DNA of 53,127 nucleotides from a bacterium (Candidatus Blackallbacteria) CG13_big_fil_rev_8_21_14_2_50_49_14 (GTDB lineage Bacteria; Cyanobacteriota; Sericytochromatia; UBA7694): contig PFGG01000069.1 of assembly GCA_002783405.1 (NCBI GenBank), forward strand, positions 1 through 53,127, given 5' to 3'. Shown here in pieces: positions 43,524 through 52,451 of the stretch; position 1 is the first letter of the stretch; each line of letters opens with the position of its first letter. The notes under the pieces were generated by a model. That model did not search any database, had not been told where the DNA came from, and saw only the letters and a list, made by a program, of their open reading frames with translations. The translations under genes were made by a program, and so were the position numbers.

Positions 43524-45347
43524 GTGAATGCCAGCTTGAATATTCTTGATCAAGGTGAAGCCCTTGAGCGTATGCGTTCCCAAGCCAAAACACAGGAAAA
43601 GTCCCTGATTTTGAATTTCTCTCCTGAAACCCTTTGGCCGCTTGTTTCGAATACCGATCTGCTCAATCAAAAAATTGGCTTGCAGGCCACTCAAAACAGT
43701 TTTGCGCCACTGGAGCAGGGAGGAAGTCTGATGGCGGTCGAAACCAAAGCGGCCGGATTAAAGCAGATTTATCAGGAACTGCCCTTTGAATGGCTTGAAC
43801 CGCATTTCCTCACCGTAGAACGTGTTTATCAACAGGGGCTGTTTAAATATCTCAGGTTTACAATTTTGCTTGAAGCACAGGCCGAAGCGACCCGCCTCAC
43901 CTGTCGGATTGACTATTTGCCCGCTGCGCCCGATCTCTTGTTGGCACCTGCTGTTAAAGAGAATCTTTCAAAGATGGTGCATTTCTGGGAGCAGATCGGA
44001 AGCGCTCTAGAAAACGGAGCGCGGGGGGTCGAAGTCTTTTTTGATTCCCAACAACCCAAGCAGAAAGAATACCAAACTTTGGTTTCGCGTTGGCAGAAAC
44101 TTGCCCCTGAATCTCCTGTGCCTGAGCCGCTGGCCCGCTTTTTGCTATTCGCCCCTGAACGCTATGCGGGTCGGATTCGCCCCTTTGAATTGGCCCAGTT
44201 CTACTGCTTGGATTCGCTTGAAACCCTTCGCTTTTGCCTCAAAGCCACTTGGGCAGGTGATCTGCATTTGCGCTGGGATTTGCGCTGCCCAGGCTGCAAG
44301 GGCCCCAAAGAAAACAGCCTGCATCTTGAAAATGTGGTTCACCAGGCCTATTGTCCCAGTTGTGCGGCAGGTTATCAGATCGGTTTTGATCAGAATTTGG
44401 AATTGAGTTTTTTTCCTGATTCCCGTCTGCGTCAACTTGAAGAAGAGCATTTCTGTGCCGGTAGCCCTGCCAATACTCCGCATCTGGCGGGGCAATTGAA
44501 TCTGTGGCCTTTGCAGGAACGTGAAGTGAAATTAGATCTCATGCCCGGTGAGTATCTGGTAAATTCTCTCTCTGCGCGCGGAGAATTGATTCTGAGGGTT
44601 TCTGAACAGGGGCTTTCAAGTTCAGTTTTGAATCTTGATGAGGAATGGTCTGAAGCCCTGATTGAGCTGTCTCCGCGAGCTTCATTGCGACTGAAAAATG
44701 GCAAACCCTATTTTCGCAATTTACAAATTGAAAAAACGGATTGGGATGCACAGGTCTGCAGCGCAGCTTTGGTCAGCTCTTTGCAGGATTTTCGCGACTT
44801 GTTTGCCTTAGAGGCACCCGTTGCTTCTTTGCCCCTTTCCCGCTTGACTGTTTTGGAATGCGAATGGCTCTCTCCAGACCTAACTTTGGCGCCTGAAGAA
44901 CTTCAAGAGATACTCGGGCTGGTTATCCAGGAGCGAGATGGCGCCTTGGTGAATACCTGTGAATTGAAAGCGCGTGCTGTTTTTCAAGACCCATTAGATG
45001 CGATTCGCGCGATTTGGTCTTTACAACAGCGTCTTCAGACCTTGAATCATGGCTTGCAGGATTCTGAAGCTCTGGGCTTTAAAGCGGGAATTGCAGAGGG
45101 TGTCTGTGAAACATGGACGCATGAGGGGCATCTTGATTATCAAGGTGAGGCCGTTGAGTGGGCTGGATTTCAGCGCGACCTGGCCCAGTCTGGGGAGGTG
45201 GTCATTGATGCGGCGCTGTTTAACGATGCCGATCTACAGTGGTTTTTGTACAGGGTCAGAGCGCAGGTCAAAGCGTGTCTTCTGCCGCTTGAGAACCAGG
45301 AATCTTTGACCGTATTTACGATTCGTTTTCAGGGAGGTCAGGCATGA
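43524..45347 (+). CDS. SRPBCC-zinc ribbon-degenerate cyclase homology domain protein (DUF5939-like)
   Basis: A 607-residue soluble protein starting at GTG 43524 (GGAG at 43509-43512). Residues about 20-160 look like a START/SRPBCC domain (LILNFSPETLWPLVSNTDLL). A zinc ribbon follows with CPGC and CPSC near 257-280. A beta-rich middle lies at about 320-420. The C-terminal 190 residues follow the class III nucleotide cyclase fold: LTVLECEWLS for the first strand, AVFQDPLDAIRAIWSLQQRL, GFKAGIAEGV, and DYQGEAVEWAGFQRDLAQSG. The two metal-binding aspartates of active cyclases are not at their places (Cys/Glu instead), so it is probably a non-catalytic sensor or scaffold. The domain order resembles DUF5939-type cyclases. 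It overlaps the next gene by four bases. Confidence 0.72.
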   Translation: MNASLNILDQGEALERMRSQAKTQEKSLILNFSPETLWPLVSNTDLLNQKIGLQATQNSFAPLEQGGSLMAVETKAAGLKQIYQELPFEWLEPHFLTVERVYQQGLFKYLRFTILLEAQAEATRLTCRIDYLPAAPDLLLAPAVKENLSKMVHFWEQIGSALENGARGVEVFFDSQQPKQKEYQTLVSRWQKLAPESPVPEPLARFLLFAPERYAGRIRPFELAQFYCLDSLETLRFCLKATWAGDLHLRWDLRCPGCKGPKENSLHLENVVHQAYCPSCAAGYQIGFDQNLELSFFPDSRLRQLEEEHFCAGSPANTPHLAGQLNLWPLQEREVKLDLMPGEYLVNSLSARGELILRVSEQGLSSSVLNLDEEWSEALIELSPRASLRLKNGKPYFRNLQIEKTDWDAQVCSAALVSSLQDFRDLFALEAPVASLPLSRLTVLECEWLSPDLTLAPEELQEILGLVIQERDGALVNTCELKARAVFQDPLDAIRAIWSLQQRLQTLNHGLQDSEALGFKAGIAEGVCETWTHEGHLDYQGEAVEWAGFQRDLAQSGEVVIDAALFNDADLQWFLYRVRAQVKACLLPLENQESLTVFTIRFQGGQA

Positions 45348-46861
45348 GCCCCTTTCTCTTCAGCAAAGGAAAACCTGCAGCCGTAGATTTTGAGGCTTTA
45401 AAAGCCGCTTCAAACTTTAATCGCAAACCGGTGGCACGCTTGCGTGAACTCAAGGCTGATCAAGATCAGGAAGCCCTTTTTTTGCCACCTGAACTGAATC
45501 GACAGGAGGTGGCCCTGGCACAAACCGAGGCCTTGACTGAACTGGCAACTGGGGGTGTACTGGACTCTCCAACCCAGGCCGCTCTTGAAAAAGCAGAGTC
45601 ACGTGAAGATTTACAGGCCTTGGCCCGCCAGGTCAAACTTCAAAAGTCGAACCTGCGCTGTGAAAAACTGAAAGATTTAGAGCATGCGATTGTAAGAAGC
45701 CTGGAGCAAGCTGTGCATGAATCGGGATTGCATGCGCTGCAAGCGTTTTTACTGCATACGCAGACCCGTCTCAGTCAGGCCTATACAGGCAAATTGGCGA
45801 TTTCAGAGCAAGAGGGCATGGCGTTGGTTCGTCCTTTTTTACAACGACAGAGTCAAAAAATTGAATGTCTGCGTTTGCAAAATCCCGACATGCTGGGGGC
45901 TGTCTTTCAGGCTGAAGAAAAAATTCTGAGCCGTTTGAAAGCCGCCAATCCCTTGCCGCCATTGGAACGAAGTGCCTTGTTGACTTTGGCTGAAGTGATC
46001 AGCAAAAGTTTGAAGGTGCTCTTGGCAGAGAAAAATTCATGGGCTCCGACAGAGTCTCATTCCAGCGAAATAGCTCCTTCTGATTTGCCGGAAGTGCTTG
46101 AACCCGATCAGATTGAAACGCGTCTCTTTGCGCTGAGGAGTCAGTTGAAAGAAGCGGATGAAAACCAAAAAACGAAAATTCAGGCCGAGATAGACCATTT
46201 AAATTCGCTTTTGCAAAACCTCGAAGCAGAGACTCGGCTTGGCTTTCTCTGCCGTCTGCAACGCAGTTTGGATCAACAATGGGCACAGTTGCTTGAAATT
46301 CAAACTGCTCTCAAGCAGGTTCCGCATGAAAGCCATTGTCGCCAATTGCACCGTGACGCCTTGATGATGAAAAATCGTTGTTTAAGTGAACTGAAACGGG
46401 GCAGCCAAGACTTAGCCCTTGCTTACCCTTTACAAGCTGGCCGCTTGGGTTTTGAGAAGCGCTTGGGTTATTTTCAAGTACAGCAAGAGGTTCCTGCCTT
46501 GAGTGAGCGTGATCGTGCCGTTTTTCAATTAAGTGCAGACTTTCAAGCTGGAAATGCTGAACGTGATGCACTTCAGACTTTATTGAACAGCCTTTTAAAA
46601 CTCAGCGAAGCCTATTTAGAACTCAAGATTCAGATTCAAACAGCCTTGAGGCGGACCCGTGCTCAGGCTCAACTTGAGGCACTGACTGCGCTTGAATCTG
46701 CGTGGGATAAGACGGATTCCCTCCGCCTGGCCCAGATCGAGACCTACTGGCAGGCAGACCAGGAGCAGCTTTCTGCACTTCAGCTTGAATTGATACAAAC
46801 CCCTGTGGATCGTCTGGTGGAATTACAAACCTTGCGCCGAACGATTCCGGCCAGGGTCTAA
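45344..46861 (+). CDS. Helical coiled-coil protein of unknown function
   Basis: A 505-residue protein, almost wholly predicted helix, rich in Leu, Gln, Glu and Ala, without signal peptide or membrane helix. Coiled-coil patterns are strongest at about 80-125, 255-300 and 420-490. No catalytic motif is seen. It is coupled to the cyclase-like gene by an ATGA overlap and is followed after 12 bases by the 1319-residue gene. Its style resembles the coiled-coil region of the TPR protein at 9599, which also sits next to a giant protein. A structural or chaperone role for the third gene product is a guess. Confidence 0.65.
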   Translation: MSPFLFSKGKPAAVDFEALKAASNFNRKPVARLRELKADQDQEALFLPPELNRQEVALAQTEALTELATGGVLDSPTQAALEKAESREDLQALARQVKLQKSNLRCEKLKDLEHAIVRSLEQAVHESGLHALQAFLLHTQTRLSQAYTGKLAISEQEGMALVRPFLQRQSQKIECLRLQNPDMLGAVFQAEEKILSRLKAANPLPPLERSALLTLAEVISKSLKVLLAEKNSWAPTESHSSEIAPSDLPEVLEPDQIETRLFALRSQLKEADENQKTKIQAEIDHLNSLLQNLEAETRLGFLCRLQRSLDQQWAQLLEIQTALKQVPHESHCRQLHRDALMMKNRCLSELKRGSQDLALAYPLQAGRLGFEKRLGYFQVQQEVPALSERDRAVFQLSADFQAGNAERDALQTLLNSLLKLSEAYLELKIQIQTALRRTRAQAQLEALTALESAWDKTDSLRLAQIETYWQADQEQLSALQLELIQTPVDRLVELQTLRRTIPARV

Positions 46862-46873
46862 GGAGAATTTCAG

Positions 46874-49800
46874 ATGCCTTCTATCTCATCACAAAGTCCC
46901 AGTTTTACACCTTTATCACCTGCCCCGGCCCCAAAACGTCTGCCCTTGGCAGAAGCACGTCAGAAAATTCTGGCCGATGGCAAAGTGGAGCAGAAAGAGA
47001 TTCGTGTTTTAGATCAGTTGCGGATTTCATCTGCCGCTCGCAGCTCCCTCAATCGCAATCAAGTGGCGCAAACAGATCAAGCTGTGAATCAGGCGCAGGC
47101 CAATTTGAGCTTTCTTTCCCGTCTGCAGCAGACCCTGCAATCTGGCGAAAACCTGTCTGGGAGTGAGATTTCGACCCTTGCAGGCGAGCTGAAAATCAGG
47201 CAGGGAGCTTTGAATCAGACTGTTCAGGGCTTCGAGCGGGCTTTAAATGATCCTGCTTTATCTGGCTCGAATCGAGAGGTACTTGCTTTAGAGCTTAAGG
47301 TGGCAAAACAAGAGTCTGCTTTATACTCCCGATTAGAAAAAGACATCTCTGTTCTGGGGCAAACCCTTGCGTTAAAAAAAATCAAGCAAACGAATATCAA
47401 CCAAGCCCAGGTTTTAGAACAAAATCAGAAACCCCAAGACCCTTCAAAAGCTCAGGCCGCCATTGTGCAAATCAGGCAAGAGAATCAAACGCTGGCGGAT
47501 AGCTATGAAAAGGTGGGTGCGGCCTTTGTAAAATCTCGTGAATTGCCTCTGTCTCCAGGTCAATCAGGCCCTCCGACGGTCTCGGTCAACCCAACGGGTC
47601 AGTTGATTCAAATCCTGACCCAAGTTTTACGCGACCCGCAATCGCCAGCCAAACTCAGCCCAGAATTGGTGTCCGAGGCGAAGCGTGAAGGGCTACTTCC
47701 TTCCTCAGAAATTGATCGCTTGCAGGCAACAGTTCTGAAACAAGTGGAAAACAATCAAAAATTGTTGGAACTGGATGCACGTCTTGCTCAAATTAAACCT
47801 TCGGACACTGCGCCAACTCAGCAAACGGCAGGAACACCTTCTCTTTCCGAGCCTGTGAATAAAATCATTGCGGGTGGGGAGATTTCTACCGATTTAAAAA
47901 ATCGCTTACAGACACTTTCTCCCCAGGCGAGAGAACGCTTGAATCAGAATCCAGAACTATTGAAAAATTTCAGTCAAGTCTCCAACGAACTGGTGGAAGG
48001 TTTGCAGACTGCCGGACGCAGTGGGGTTTCTTCCTTTTCACGTCAATTGAATCAAGCCTTTGTTCGTTTTCTTGAAACCCAGGATGCGCAAGCCCTCTCT
48101 TTGGTGGCTTCAGGCTCCCCTTCAACCCCTCAATTGGGACAATATCTTGTCAATCAGAGTGGGGTCGCAGATCTGGCCCGACGTGCAGAACTCGAAAAAC
48201 AGATCAAACCGTTTCAAGACGCGGCGGGTCTTTTGGCCGGTCGTCAGATTGAATTGGATTTTGGCAAAGATTCACAAGGCAAAGATTTGAAAATATCAGG
48301 TAAAGATCTGAACCGGAACAATTACGTGGAAACTTTGGCGCGGGCCGCTGCTGAGCTGGGAGTCGAACCCCGTGTCTTTGCAGAATATGTTCGCAATCAG
48401 GTGCTAGAGAATCCTGATCAAAAACGTTTTCTTGTGGATACCCCTGAAAAACAAAAGGCTTTTAAAAGCGCTGCAGACCAAGCTGCTCAGGCACCAGGAG
48501 CAAAATTTGAAGATTATCTGGCGAAGGGTGCTGATTTATTCAGCAATTTAAAAGAGGGCCTTGAAGCCCCTCAAAAAATTCTGGACAAGGAATTCTTTTC
48601 AGGTGACACCCTTGAGCGGGAAGATGCCCGGCCACAAAATATTACTGAAAGTTTAAAAACTTTGCAGGACGCCAATGCGGGGGCTGTGGATAAACTGGCG
48701 GCTGCGGGAACCTTGGTTCAAGCCTATAAAGGCTTTCTTGAAAGATTTAATACGCTTTCAGACCAACAGGATCAGCAAAAATTACTGCGGAATTTTTTGG
48801 GGCCAGGCAAGTCACCTGAAGAATTTATCAAGGGCCTGGATGGGATTGGGGGGGCATTGGGGACTTTTTCCAATTTGAGGGCTATTGCCAATAATCTGAA
48901 TTCACTATATCAGGGGAGCGATCCGATTCGCTTTCAAGCGGTGCCTGGTAGCAATGCCCTGCAATTGCCTGAGGGTAAAGCCGCGATTTTCAATGAGGGA
49001 GATTCTGTCACCCTCGATGGGAAAAATTATCAGGTGAAAGCGGTAAATACTGCGAATCACCAGATTGAATTAGAACCCTCTCCGACGGTCGCGAACGGCC
49101 AGTTACGCGCCAATTTTTCCTTGACAGAAAAGGGCTTAAAAGGTTTGGAAATTGTTACTAAAACTTCAGACATTGTTGAATCGGCACATAATTTAGCAAA
49201 GGCTTCTCCCTTTGTCGCAGAAGCGCTTAAAAAGGGCGGAAATTTGCTGCGCAATGAAGCCCAGTTTCTTAAATCTGCAATTACGGGCCTTGTCAAAGAT
49301 GCTCAATTGGCTGAGAGGGTGAGTGAATTCACAAGCTCCCTGCAAAAAACCTTCAACGCAATCTCGCCTGGGGTAGGAGACCAATTCATTGCCGCCCTGA
49401 GTCAGAAACCTGAGTTATTGAAAAAATTTACGAGTTTGGCAGGAAATATTAACAGCTATGTGGGGTTGGATAAGCTGACCGAGGGGTTAAAAGCTGTCAT
49501 TCCCAAAATTATTGATCTGGGGCCAGAAAAAATTGCAGAAGCAGCCTCTACGGCCAGTGGGCCGGGTGCTTTAAGCGCGAAGGCAGAAAGCCGGATCCCT
49601 GTTTTGGGTTTTTTAGCGAATGTGGGTTTTCTTTCAAAGGATTTGGGCACCTTGATTGGGGATTATCGAGCGGGCAAGGATGATTTTACCAATTTCAATA
49701 ATCTGGTGGGTGTGGTCAGTGACGTGGCCTCCTTCTTTCCTGCGGGCCAATCACTTTCTCTGGTGCTGGATTCCTATAGCATCGGGGTGGGTGTGGGAAC

Positions 49801-50833
49801 CTTGATCAATGAAGGGACAGGTTTAAAAGAAGCCATTCAAAACCAAGTCAAATTTCAAAACGGGATCAGTGATCAACAAATTGCCCAGGAAACGCTCTTC
49901 AATGCGCTGAATAAGGAGGGCGTAATTGGCAATGGTGAAGCCCTGCTGAGAACAGCTCAAAAGGGGGTTGGCAGAGCGATTGTGCGTGCAAGCAGTGAGG
50001 CAGATCTGAAAAATATGCTGGCACTCTCTATTGACGGGGATTTAAAAGCGGGACGTATTAGCAAAACCGAAGCACTTTTGTTGCGCAGAAACGCCAACTT
50101 GCCGGATCTGGATGGGGAAATTCTTGATAATGCCAGTTATCGTCAGAAGATCGCGTCTCAGTTGAATCAAGATTTAGATACTGGAAAAATTACGCAAGCA
50201 GAAGCCTTTGTGTTTAAATTGGCATTGGAACAAGAGCCTCCCACCACTTTGGCTGGGGTTCCTCAGAACAGGAAGAATCAAGAACTCAAGAAGACCACCT
50301 TCAGCATTGAACCCTCATCTGCCTCAGCGCGTCCAGAGGAGGTGATTCGGATCGATATTTCTGAAGAACCTGTAAAATCTGAAAAAACAAATTCCCCGAT
50401 TGAACTTACCGTGTCGGGCCAGCCAGCCCAGACACCCGATCTTTCTGAGCCTATTTTGCCAAATGCACCTGGTAAGATTCAGATTGATACGCCATCGGGC
50501 CAAGATAAAAACTTTCAAATTCAAGTGCCACTGTCTCCTCCCCCACCCTCTCCCGTTCAAGAACCCCAAATTTCTATTCAAAATCCGAAAAGTGCCCCCA
50601 CCTTGGAGGTTCCACTGAGTCAAGATGGCACCCTGAGGCAAACAAGTATTCCCAGTTTTCGGGGTGTTTTCTTGACGCGCACCCAGATTGAAACTTCTTT
50701 GAATCAATTAAAACAAGCTGTTCAATCAGAGCGAAATCCAGTCAAAAGGATGCTTTTACAGAACAAAGTAGATAAATTGCAGCTCTATATTCAACAAGGG
50801 GCTCCTGGAGCAGTACAATCTATTTTTTCCTAA
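46874..50833 (+). CDS. 1319-residue Gln/Ala-rich protein with hydrophobic segments, possibly secreted
   Basis: A very large protein of unknown family with no signal peptide. It starts with a Ser/Pro-rich disordered segment. ILADGKVEQKEIRVLDQL (about 34-51) has the look of an EF-hand-like or D-G-K-V helix-turn. Helical Gln/Ala/Leu-rich sequence dominates to about 680. A small beta domain lies at about 685-745 (SVTLDGKNYQVKAVN). Glycine-rich hydrophobic segments occur at about 905-925 and 945-980. The C-terminal third is Pro/Ser/Gln-rich before a short final helix. AAGGAG at 46861-46866 sets the start. Disordered ends, coiled coils and hydrophobic segments parallel the 845-residue protein at 10618, so the two operons may serve the same export route. 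Confidence 0.68.
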   Translation: MPSISSQSPSFTPLSPAPAPKRLPLAEARQKILADGKVEQKEIRVLDQLRISSAARSSLNRNQVAQTDQAVNQAQANLSFLSRLQQTLQSGENLSGSEISTLAGELKIRQGALNQTVQGFERALNDPALSGSNREVLALELKVAKQESALYSRLEKDISVLGQTLALKKIKQTNINQAQVLEQNQKPQDPSKAQAAIVQIRQENQTLADSYEKVGAAFVKSRELPLSPGQSGPPTVSVNPTGQLIQILTQVLRDPQSPAKLSPELVSEAKREGLLPSSEIDRLQATVLKQVENNQKLLELDARLAQIKPSDTAPTQQTAGTPSLSEPVNKIIAGGEISTDLKNRLQTLSPQARERLNQNPELLKNFSQVSNELVEGLQTAGRSGVSSFSRQLNQAFVRFLETQDAQALSLVASGSPSTPQLGQYLVNQSGVADLARRAELEKQIKPFQDAAGLLAGRQIELDFGKDSQGKDLKISGKDLNRNNYVETLARAAAELGVEPRVFAEYVRNQVLENPDQKRFLVDTPEKQKAFKSAADQAAQAPGAKFEDYLAKGADLFSNLKEGLEAPQKILDKEFFSGDTLEREDARPQNITESLKTLQDANAGAVDKLAAAGTLVQAYKGFLERFNTLSDQQDQQKLLRNFLGPGKSPEEFIKGLDGIGGALGTFSNLRAIANNLNSLYQGSDPIRFQAVPGSNALQLPEGKAAIFNEGDSVTLDGKNYQVKAVNTANHQIELEPSPTVANGQLRANFSLTEKGLKGLEIVTKTSDIVESAHNLAKASPFVAEALKKGGNLLRNEAQFLKSAITGLVKDAQLAERVSEFTSSLQKTFNAISPGVGDQFIAALSQKPELLKKFTSLAGNINSYVGLDKLTEGLKAVIPKIIDLGPEKIAEAASTASGPGALSAKAESRIPVLGFLANVGFLSKDLGTLIGDYRAGKDDFTNFNNLVGVVSDVASFFPAGQSLSLVLDSYSIGVGVGTLINEGTGLKEAIQNQVKFQNGISDQQIAQETLFNALNKEGVIGNGEALLRTAQKGVGRAIVRASSEADLKNMLALSIDGDLKAGRISKTEALLLRRNANLPDLDGEILDNASYRQKIASQLNQDLDTGKITQAEAFVFKLALEQEPPTTLAGVPQNRKNQELKKTTFSIEPSSASARPEEVIRIDISEEPVKSEKTNSPIELTVSGQPAQTPDLSEPILPNAPGKIQIDTPSGQDKNFQIQVPLSPPPPSPVQEPQISIQNPKSAPTLEVPLSQDGTLRQTSIPSFRGVFLTRTQIETSLNQLKQAVQSERNPVKRMLLQNKVDKLQLYIQQGAPGAVQSIFS

Positions 50834-51193
50834 TTTTCAAACTATTCAACTTTCAGGGTTACCCTATTCGACATAAATGAAAAGGCATTCGTTTCAACTA
50901 AAGATGCTCTGAGCAGATTCTCATTTGAAAATAATTAGAAAAAAATTTAAAAAACTGGCAAACTCCACTTGCAATTTTTGTGAGCTTTTGCTTATGATAA
51001 ATATCAAGCTGATTCTAAACCAGATTTTCCAATCTGGATTTTCATTTGAATCTCGCTTACAACAATTTTTTTCTTGATTGACAAGGTAATGGAAATGATA
51101 CAGATAAGTATAAATTATGAAATGAGTTGCTCCAATTATATGGGCAACGCCCTTCCATTGCCAGGATACCGGCAGCAACTGTGAGATAAGTTT

Positions 51194-51227
51194 CTCCGGT
51201 CATCCTGACAAAACGGATGACACGGAG
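51194..51227. repeat. 12-pair stem-loop
   Basis: CTCCGGTCATCC (51194-51205) pairs with GGATGAC-A-CGGAG (51215-51227), with one bulged A and a 9-base loop. No T-run follows, so it is not a standard terminator. The word GTCATCC recurs at 51292. Confidence 0.6.
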
Positions 51228-51259
51228 ATCAAGTGCAACTGGTATTTAACCTTCACCCC

Positions 51260-51318
51260 AGCCCTGACAGGCGAATGCACGGGATCCCCCCGTCATCCCT
51301 GGCAGGGCTAAATTTTTT
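51260..51318 (+). terminator. Branched stem-loop with T-run, probable terminator
   Basis: AGCCCTG (51260-51266) pairs with CAGGGCT (51303-51309); an inner CGGG/CCCG hairpin lies between. AAA and six T follow. It could end transcription of the upstream operon. Confidence 0.5.
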
Positions 51319-51354
51319 ACCCTCTATTTTATTCTAAACAGTTTCTGTTGAGAA

Positions 51355-51376
51355 ATTCCAATTTTTGGAATGTTTT
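51355..51376 (+). terminator. Short AT-rich hairpin with T-run just before the tRNAs
   Basis: ATTCCAA (51355-51361), three T, TTGGAAT (51365-51371), then GTTTTT. It is only 11 bases before tRNA-Ser, which is odd for a terminator. A leader processing signal is an alternative. Confidence 0.35.
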
Positions 51377-51382
51377 TGTATT

Positions 51383-51467
51383 GGATACGTGGCAGAAAGG
51401 CAATTGCACCCGCCTGCTAAGCGGGGGCCTTGAAAAGGGCATCTGGGTTCGAGTCCCAGCGTATCCG
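51383..51467 (+). tRNA. tRNA-Ser (GCT)
   Basis: An 85-base class II tRNA. The acceptor stem is GGATACG/CGTATCC with discriminator G. The anticodon stem is CCCGC/GCGGG with loop CTGCTAA; the anticodon GCT is at 51416-51418. It has a long variable arm, and the T arm contains GGTTCGAGTCC. CCA is not encoded. Confidence 0.95.
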
Positions 51468-51471
51468 TTGA

Positions 51472-51543
51472 TCCGAGGTAGCTCAGTGGTAGAGCGTCCG
51501 CCTGTTAAGCGGAAGTGCGTGAGTTCGACTCTCACTCTCGGAG
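51472..51543 (+). tRNA. tRNA-Asn (GTT)
   Basis: A 72-base tRNA starting four bases after tRNA-Ser. The acceptor stem is TCCGAGG/TCTCGGA (last pair G-T) with discriminator G. The anticodon stem is CCGCC-type with loop CTGTTAA; the anticodon GTT is at 51504-51506. The T loop is TTCGACT. CCA is not encoded. Confidence 0.95.
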
Positions 51544-51548
51544 CCTTG

Positions 51549-51620
51549 CCCGGTATAGCTCAAGGGAAGAGTGGTCGGCTCATAATCGACAGGTTGTTGG
51601 TTCAAATCCAACTACCGGGA
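51549..51620 (+). tRNA. tRNA-Met (CAT), elongator-type
   Basis: A 72-base tRNA. The acceptor stem is CCCGGTA/TACCGGG with discriminator A. The anticodon loop is CTCATAA; CAT is at 51581-51583. The 1-72 pair is matched and the anticodon stem lacks the three G-C pairs of initiators, so it is not tRNA-fMet. A lysidine-modified tRNA-Ile (CAT) cannot be excluded by eye. Confidence 0.88.
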
Positions 51621-51625
51621 TCTTG

Positions 51626-51709
51626 GGACATGTGACGCAGAGTGGAAATGCATCGGTCTGTAAAACCGACGGCTTATTGCCTTCGCTGGTTCGATTCCAG
51701 CCATGTCCA
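51626..51709 (+). tRNA. tRNA-Tyr (GTA)
   Basis: An 84-base class II tRNA with a long variable arm, as bacterial tRNA-Tyr has. The acceptor stem is GGACATG/CATGTCC with discriminator A. The anticodon stem is TCGGT/ACCGA; the anticodon GTA is at 51660-51662. The T loop is TTCGATT. CCA is not encoded. Confidence 0.95.
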
Positions 51710-52063
51710 TAGCATGAGATTGATGAGAAGAAATGAGGTCGAAAATGAAGTATTTTAATTAATTTATCCAATCTGCAGAAAAATGAAACCTGTGCAAGGG
51801 GATGGTTTTGAATTATAGAGCAGCCTTGGCTTTTCAATCCAGTGCCAAACTGGAATTGTATTGAAAAAAATATCCTTGTTGATGCGCAGATTGTTTTTAT
51901 TCCAAAGCAGAGCAGGAATGAGTACTCTTATTTCAAGTCATTGTCTGTCGTGATTGGAGTCATTGGTTTAAATAAATAGAAGATATATGCAAATAAAGGG
52001 TTATTTTTGAGGATATGTATCCAGAGTTTTGCACTTTTTATTTGCTTCTTCAGATCAAATTAT
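51710..52063. other. AT-rich gene-free stretch after the tRNAs
   Basis: About 350 bases with no gene. One small dyad, CAATCCAGT with ACTGGAATTG (51836-51859, one bulge), is present without a T-run. Confidence 0.4.
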
Positions 52064-52441
52064 TTATGGCTTCGTTTGACCTACTGGCGGTTTATTTCTC
52101 TTAAGATATTGAATTACCCGGCCCTTTTCAGCGAGCAATTTTTTGGCTTCTTTCCAAGTGGGCAATTGATCACCTTCGTAGGTATAAATTCTCACCTCTT
52201 GGGCCAATTTCTGACCCGATTTGATGGCTTCAAGGTGCGCACCTGAGTGCGAGAAGCGTTCAAGTGCCTCTTTGCTTTGCCAGGCAGATACCGTGTAATG
52301 CATCCAACCAAAGCCTGTGTTTTTCATTTTAATAAAGCCCGATTGTTTTTGGGTCTGCTGGGTAATTTTTAATCCATGCAATGAGAGTTCAAAATAAAAC
52401 CACAAAGCTTTCAACTTTAAGGAAGTAACCGTGATATACAT
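52064..52441 (-). CDS. DUF3291-like dimeric alpha/beta-barrel protein
   Basis: A 125-residue protein with the ferredoxin-like pattern of the antibiotic-monooxygenase/DUF3291 group. A first strand, MYITVTSLKLKALW, is followed by a helix (LHGLKITQQTQKQSG). A second strand lies around GFGWMHYTVSAWQSKEAL, then SHSGAHLEAIKSGQKLAQE and a last strand EVRIYTYEGDQLPTWKEA. The word W-x-S-x-E-A-L with the following S-H-S-G-A-H is typical of this family. The function is unknown; relatives act as small-molecule or haem-binding dimers. The start is ten bases after the stop of the upstream methyltransferase gene on the same strand, so they form an operon. Confidence 0.75.
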   Translation of the reverse strand: MYITVTSLKLKALWFYFELSLHGLKITQQTQKQSGFIKMKNTGFGWMHYTVSAWQSKEALERFSHSGAHLEAIKSGQKLAQEVRIYTYEGDQLPTWKEAKKLLAEKGRVIQYLKRNKPPVGQTKP

Positions 52442-52451
52442 CGTGCTGCGA

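Larger units (their letters stand above)
50834..51382. other. Hairpin-rich intergenic region before the tRNA cluster
   Basis: About 550 bases without a convincing gene; a 79-codon frame on the minus strand looks like chance. The first 300 bases are AT-rich. The last 190 hold three stem-loops, listed separately. I see no clear tRNA promoter. Confidence 0.5.

Noticed and set aside
43524-45347. Active adenylate or guanylate cyclase
   Set aside because: Both metal-binding aspartate positions are replaced.
51383-51709. tRNA cluster as integration site of the defence locus
   Set aside because: It is 8 kb away, on the far side of a normal-composition operon, and no attachment repeats or integrase were found.
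52007-52246. Plus-strand open frame of 79 codons
   Set aside because: It overlaps the well-supported DUF3291-like gene on the other strand and has no protein-like features.
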